Shown here piece after piece: positions 21,137 through 22,897 of a stretch of DNA of 22,897 nt. The stretch is from the IMG/VR virus record IMGVR_UViG_3300042465_000359, positions 1 to 22,897 of that record; one strand, 5' to 3'. The translations under genes and the position numbers were made by a program. Position 1 is the first letter of the stretch. Each line of letters opens with the position of its first letter. Source of the DNA: a virus. The notes under the pieces are model-generated. The model saw only the letters and a program-made list of their open reading frames with translations, had not been told where the DNA came from and searched no databases.

Positions 21137-21854
21137 GAGCGTGTTCCTTTACGGCTTTGGTTGACTTTGACCAAGTTCCACAGTGGGTACACTGGAATCT
21201 TTGGAAGGTTCCTGTGGTCGTATAACTGAAACCTCTTTTTTGTAGTTTGGCACTTCCGCAGGTGGGGCATCCAGTGGAATTATACAGGTTACGATTAGGA
21301 TGGTTTCTACCAAGCCAAGGGAGCAAACGCTCATAGACTTTCTCCAATAGAATAACGTCTTGTTTGTTGTACTTCTCCATCACTTTCCAGGCATCAGGGT
21401 CTTTGTTCATGCACTTAACCCAGAGTTGATATCCCTCATGCGATGCCTTCTTGCCAAGGTCGAGCCTCTGTGCGATATGGTCTAGCTTATTGCTTGCAAA
21501 ACGAAACTCTTTACGAACTACCTTTAGCAAGTCAATCTGCTTATAAGGAGCAGGCGGTGCCAGATGGTGCAGCAGGAACTCTTTGTTCAGCACAGGAATG
21601 TCAAAGCGAGTGCCGTTGTAGTGGCATACTGCATCGGCTTCAGAGATCAGGTCATGGATCTTACGGAGCATGAACTTAGGCTTTGTCTCTTGCACAGAAG
21701 AGAACATCACCTCTTTAGAACCGTACCACTTAGCAGCCCAACACAGAACATAAGACGACTCTAACAAATGGTCTGGGCTGATGTACTGGTCACGAAGGCC
21801 CCAAATGTGTGCAGTATTGGGGCTTGTTTCGATGTCTAGCATCAGTAGTTTCAT
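21120..21854 (-). CDS. DnaQ-like (DEDDy) 3'-5' exonuclease with C-terminal zinc ribbon
   Basis: A 244-aa protein. Motif Exo I is LDIETSP (Asp7, Glu9), Exo II is HYNGTRFDIPVL (Asp85), Exo III is KYNKQDVILLEKVY (Tyr162, Asp166), the DEDDy arrangement of RNase H-fold exonucleases (YprB/PolB exo-like). Residues 190-226 add a zinc ribbon with Cys196/Cys199 (CPTC) and Cys222/Cys225 (CTHC), followed by a Lys/His-rich end. The ribbon suggests binding of DNA, RNA or a partner. It should trim 3' ends in recombination or repair, or degrade host DNA. No polymerase domain is attached. Starts with ATGA overlap after the 99-aa gene. Confidence 0.88.
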   Translation of the reverse strand: MKLLMLDIETSPNTAHIWGLRDQYISPDHLLESSYVLCWAAKWYGSKEVMFSSVQETKPKFMLRKIHDLISEADAVCHYNGTRFDIPVLNKEFLLHHLAPPAPYKQIDLLKVVRKEFRFASNKLDHIAQRLDLGKKASHEGYQLWVKCMNKDPDAWKVMEKYNKQDVILLEKVYERLLPWLGRNHPNRNLYNSTGCPTCGSAKLQKRGFSYTTTGTFQRFQCTHCGTWSKSTKAVKEHAHVTAA

Positions 21855-22150
21855 TGGTCGTCCTTGTTTAGTGCTTCGATGTAGTCCTCTAGTGTGTCAG
21901 TCATGGTAACTTCCCTGTTGAAGAAGTCTTGGAAGAGGCACTCGTGACGCAGGCCTTCAATGACTACACGCTTGCGTACACCTTCAAAGCCGGTGTGCTC
22001 AAGGAACTTACAGAACTGCCACAGAATGGTTTCCCATGTCTGGTCATCAGCGAACTCATGGAAGGACTCTATCGTTGTCTTTGACGGAAAAGGACTGTTG
22101 CCCTCGTCTTCAAAGTCACCACCTTCATAGATAAATCGAAAACTACTCAT
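21851..22150 (-). CDS. Conserved acidic phage protein of unknown function
   Basis: A 99-aa acidic protein: N-terminal FRFIYEGGDFEDEGN, then TTIESFHEFADDQTWETILW and QFCKFLEHTGFEGVRKRVVI, ending in LEDYIEALNKDDQ. I recall related small proteins in cyanophages within the replication/nuclease region, uncharacterised. The W-E-x-I-L-x-Q-F-x-K-F-L-E-x-T-G-F stretch seems the conserved core. No catalytic motif. Overlaps the nuclease gene by 8 bp and the exonuclease by 4 bp, so it probably serves the same pathway. Confidence 0.7.
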   Translation of the reverse strand: MSSFRFIYEGGDFEDEGNSPFPSKTTIESFHEFADDQTWETILWQFCKFLEHTGFEGVRKRVVIEGLRHECLFQDFFNREVTMTDTLEDYIEALNKDDQ

Positions 22151-22487
22151 TGCTGGCTCTCCTTAATAGTTCAAAAAAGTAAACACAATCTACCACAACC
22201 AAGGGCTTATCTCTGTTTTGCTTGACAACGACAACTGGTTCGTATCCTCCTGCATTTGCTTTTGCTTGTTCATAGAATCCGTAAACAGAGATACTTGCTC
22301 TGGACTTGCATTCCAGACTAATTGGCAACTGCCGTCTGGCTGCTGGACTGAGTAGCAGATCCTCCCCCGTTGCGCCCATACTAACTGAACGGACATCATC
22401 TTGCTCTAGATTGAACTTTGCTAGGATTAGGTCCCTTACGGCTTGTTGCAGGACTCGCCCTTTTGCTTTCGCTGACGATGGCTTCAA
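22143..22487 (-). CDS. PD-(D/E)xK nuclease (VRR-NUC/resolvase-like)
   Basis: A 114-aa protein, proposed start TTG at 22487 with AAGGA seven bases upstream. The N-terminal helix KAKGRVLQQAVRDLIL and the catalytic set Glu42-Asp43 (GATGEDLLLSP), Glu59-x-Lys61 (SLECKSR) and Gln74 (FYEQAK) match small PD-(D/E)xK nucleases of the VRR-NUC/Holliday-junction type. It should cut branched or damaged DNA during recombination or packaging. The frame is open farther upstream (to 22661), but that part overlaps the better-supported IEWVDA-type gene, so I shorten it. The 92-bp overlap with the gene before is unusual. Confidence 0.72.
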   Translation of the reverse strand: MKPSSAKAKGRVLQQAVRDLILAKFNLEQDDVRSVSMGATGEDLLLSPAARRQLPISLECKSRASISVYGFYEQAKANAGGYEPVVVVKQNRDKPLVVVDCVYFFELLRRASNE

Positions 22488-22758
22488 AGCTGATTTCCTT
22501 TCTGTTTTTAATCCAAGCCTTTGGTATGTGCATCCTGGCATTACTGCTCTCCATGCTGACTGTGCAGGCAATACAGATGGCTTCTTCTGTTTCACCAACA
22601 AGCCAACCGATGCTTTTACACGCATGGATTTCTGGTTTGACATTCTCTTGCCATTCGACATCAGCTACGGCATCCACCCACTCGATATAAATTATCGGGG
22701 CTTTCTCCAAAGTTGATTTGGCTTTCTTCGTATCCACAGCAACTGCGCCTGTTCGCAT
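22396..22758 (-). CDS. Small conserved phage protein (IEW/GWL type)
   Basis: A 120-aa protein with ATG at 22758 (GAGGA six bases upstream). The core APIIYIEWVDAVADVEWQEN, then SIGWLVGETEEAICIACTVS and NARMHIPKAWI matches a common small phage protein family of unknown function, usually about 80-100 aa and ending soon after the IPK segment. Here it runs about 30 residues longer into the nuclease coding region, so the tail may be non-functional overlap. An in-frame TTG (LEKAPII) is an alternative shorter start. It overlaps the 5'-3' exonuclease end by 67 bp. Confidence 0.72.
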   Translation of the reverse strand: MRTGAVAVDTKKAKSTLEKAPIIYIEWVDAVADVEWQENVKPEIHACKSIGWLVGETEEAICIACTVSMESSNARMHIPKAWIKNRKEISFEAIVSESKRASPATSRKGPNPSKVQSRAR

Positions 22759-22897
22759 AAGTATTCCTCGTTGTTGTCATAAGCCTTCAATACTGCCTCA
22801 TAGAGTTGGTCTTCAGTCTTACAGCCCTTTAGTATCTTCTCAGCCTTCTTAGGGCCTATTCCATGCAATCCCGGTATATTGTCAACACGGTCCCCAG
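22692..22897 (-). CDS. 5'-3' exonuclease (T7 gp6-like), C-terminal part, cut by window edge
   Basis: Minus-strand frame open from the window edge to TAA at 22694-22692, 67 residues seen. It begins GDRVDNIPGLHGIGPKKAEK, the helix-3-turn-helix signature of the FEN/T7 gp6 family of 5' nucleases; the GDxVDN aspartate is a conserved metal-site residue. It ends AQLLWIRRKPNQLWRKPR, a typical phage C-terminus. T7 gp6 removes RNA primers and degrades host DNA. The N-terminal catalytic half lies outside the window. Confidence 0.85.
   Translation of the reverse strand, partial: GDRVDNIPGLHGIGPKKAEKILKGCKTEDQLYEAVLKAYDNNEEYLCEQAQLLWIRRKPNQLWRKPR

Noticed and set aside
22222-22250. TTGACA on the plus strand as a promoter
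   Set aside because: No acceptable -10 hexamer 16-18 bp downstream, and no plus-strand gene follows.
22488-22661. Upstream extension of the nuclease frame to an ATG at 22661
   Set aside because: This part is opposite in frame to the conserved IEWVDA/GWLVGETEE gene and shows no nuclease-like sequence.
22306-22716. Plus-strand 136-aa frame
   Set aside because: Runs against the minus operon across two supported genes, with no ribosome site or family signal.

Overview
The window is part of a tailed-phage genome, most likely a short-tailed (podovirus) phage of an aquatic bacterium. The evidence is a T7-type virion set in T7-like order (end of a portal-like gene, scaffold, capsid, gp11/gp12-type tail tube genes, three internal virion or ejection proteins, a GTA-type holin, a GH24 endolysin), genes packed with ATGA/TAATG overlaps, and a second gene block of phage nucleotide and DNA metabolism genes. 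The small conserved genes (zinc ribbon, several short lysine-rich proteins, DUF3310, class II NrdJ with tiny neighbours) resemble those of uncultured marine and freshwater podoviruses as I remember them. The host cannot be named. Promoter-like sites match the sigma70 consensus and Shine-Dalgarno sites are clear, so a Gram-negative host is plausible but unproven. No tRNA, CRISPR array, integrase or insertion sequence was seen.

Layout: (1) 1-2.5 kb, plus strand: portal end, a near-consensus promoter, two small genes, scaffold, major capsid protein, hairpin. (2) 2.5-8.5 kb, plus: an accessory block between capsid and tail tube genes, where T7 has almost nothing. It holds beta-rich small structural proteins, a collagen-like GPT-repeat fibre, an FN3 plus glycine-rich adhesin, two tandem 2-oxoglutarate/Fe(II) oxygenases of the prolyl-4-hydroxylase type, and a run of microproteins that are mostly basic. 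(3) 8.5-11.7 kb, plus: tail tube A and B, with a perfect sigma70 consensus promoter inside B, then a collar-type short fibre and a cupin. (4) 12-17.8 kb, plus: three internal virion proteins and a lysis cassette. (5) 17.8-22.9 kb, minus strand, reading toward the first block: 5'-3' exonuclease, a small conserved protein, a PD-(D/E)xK nuclease, a small protein, a DnaQ-like exonuclease with zinc ribbon, DUF3310, a GT9-like glycosyltransferase, a 54-aa protein, class II ribonucleotide reductase and a 40-aa protein. This block ends at a UUCG-loop terminator that separates the two converging blocks.

Working model: the minus block degrades host DNA and remakes dNTPs; the plus block builds the particle and lyses the cell. 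The most interesting part is region 2. A collagen-like fibre sits one to two genes from two different prolyl-hydroxylase-type enzymes, and a glycosyltransferase-like gene lies elsewhere in the window. This suggests phage-encoded post-translational modification of a virion fibre, perhaps a capsid-surface one. That link is inference from context.
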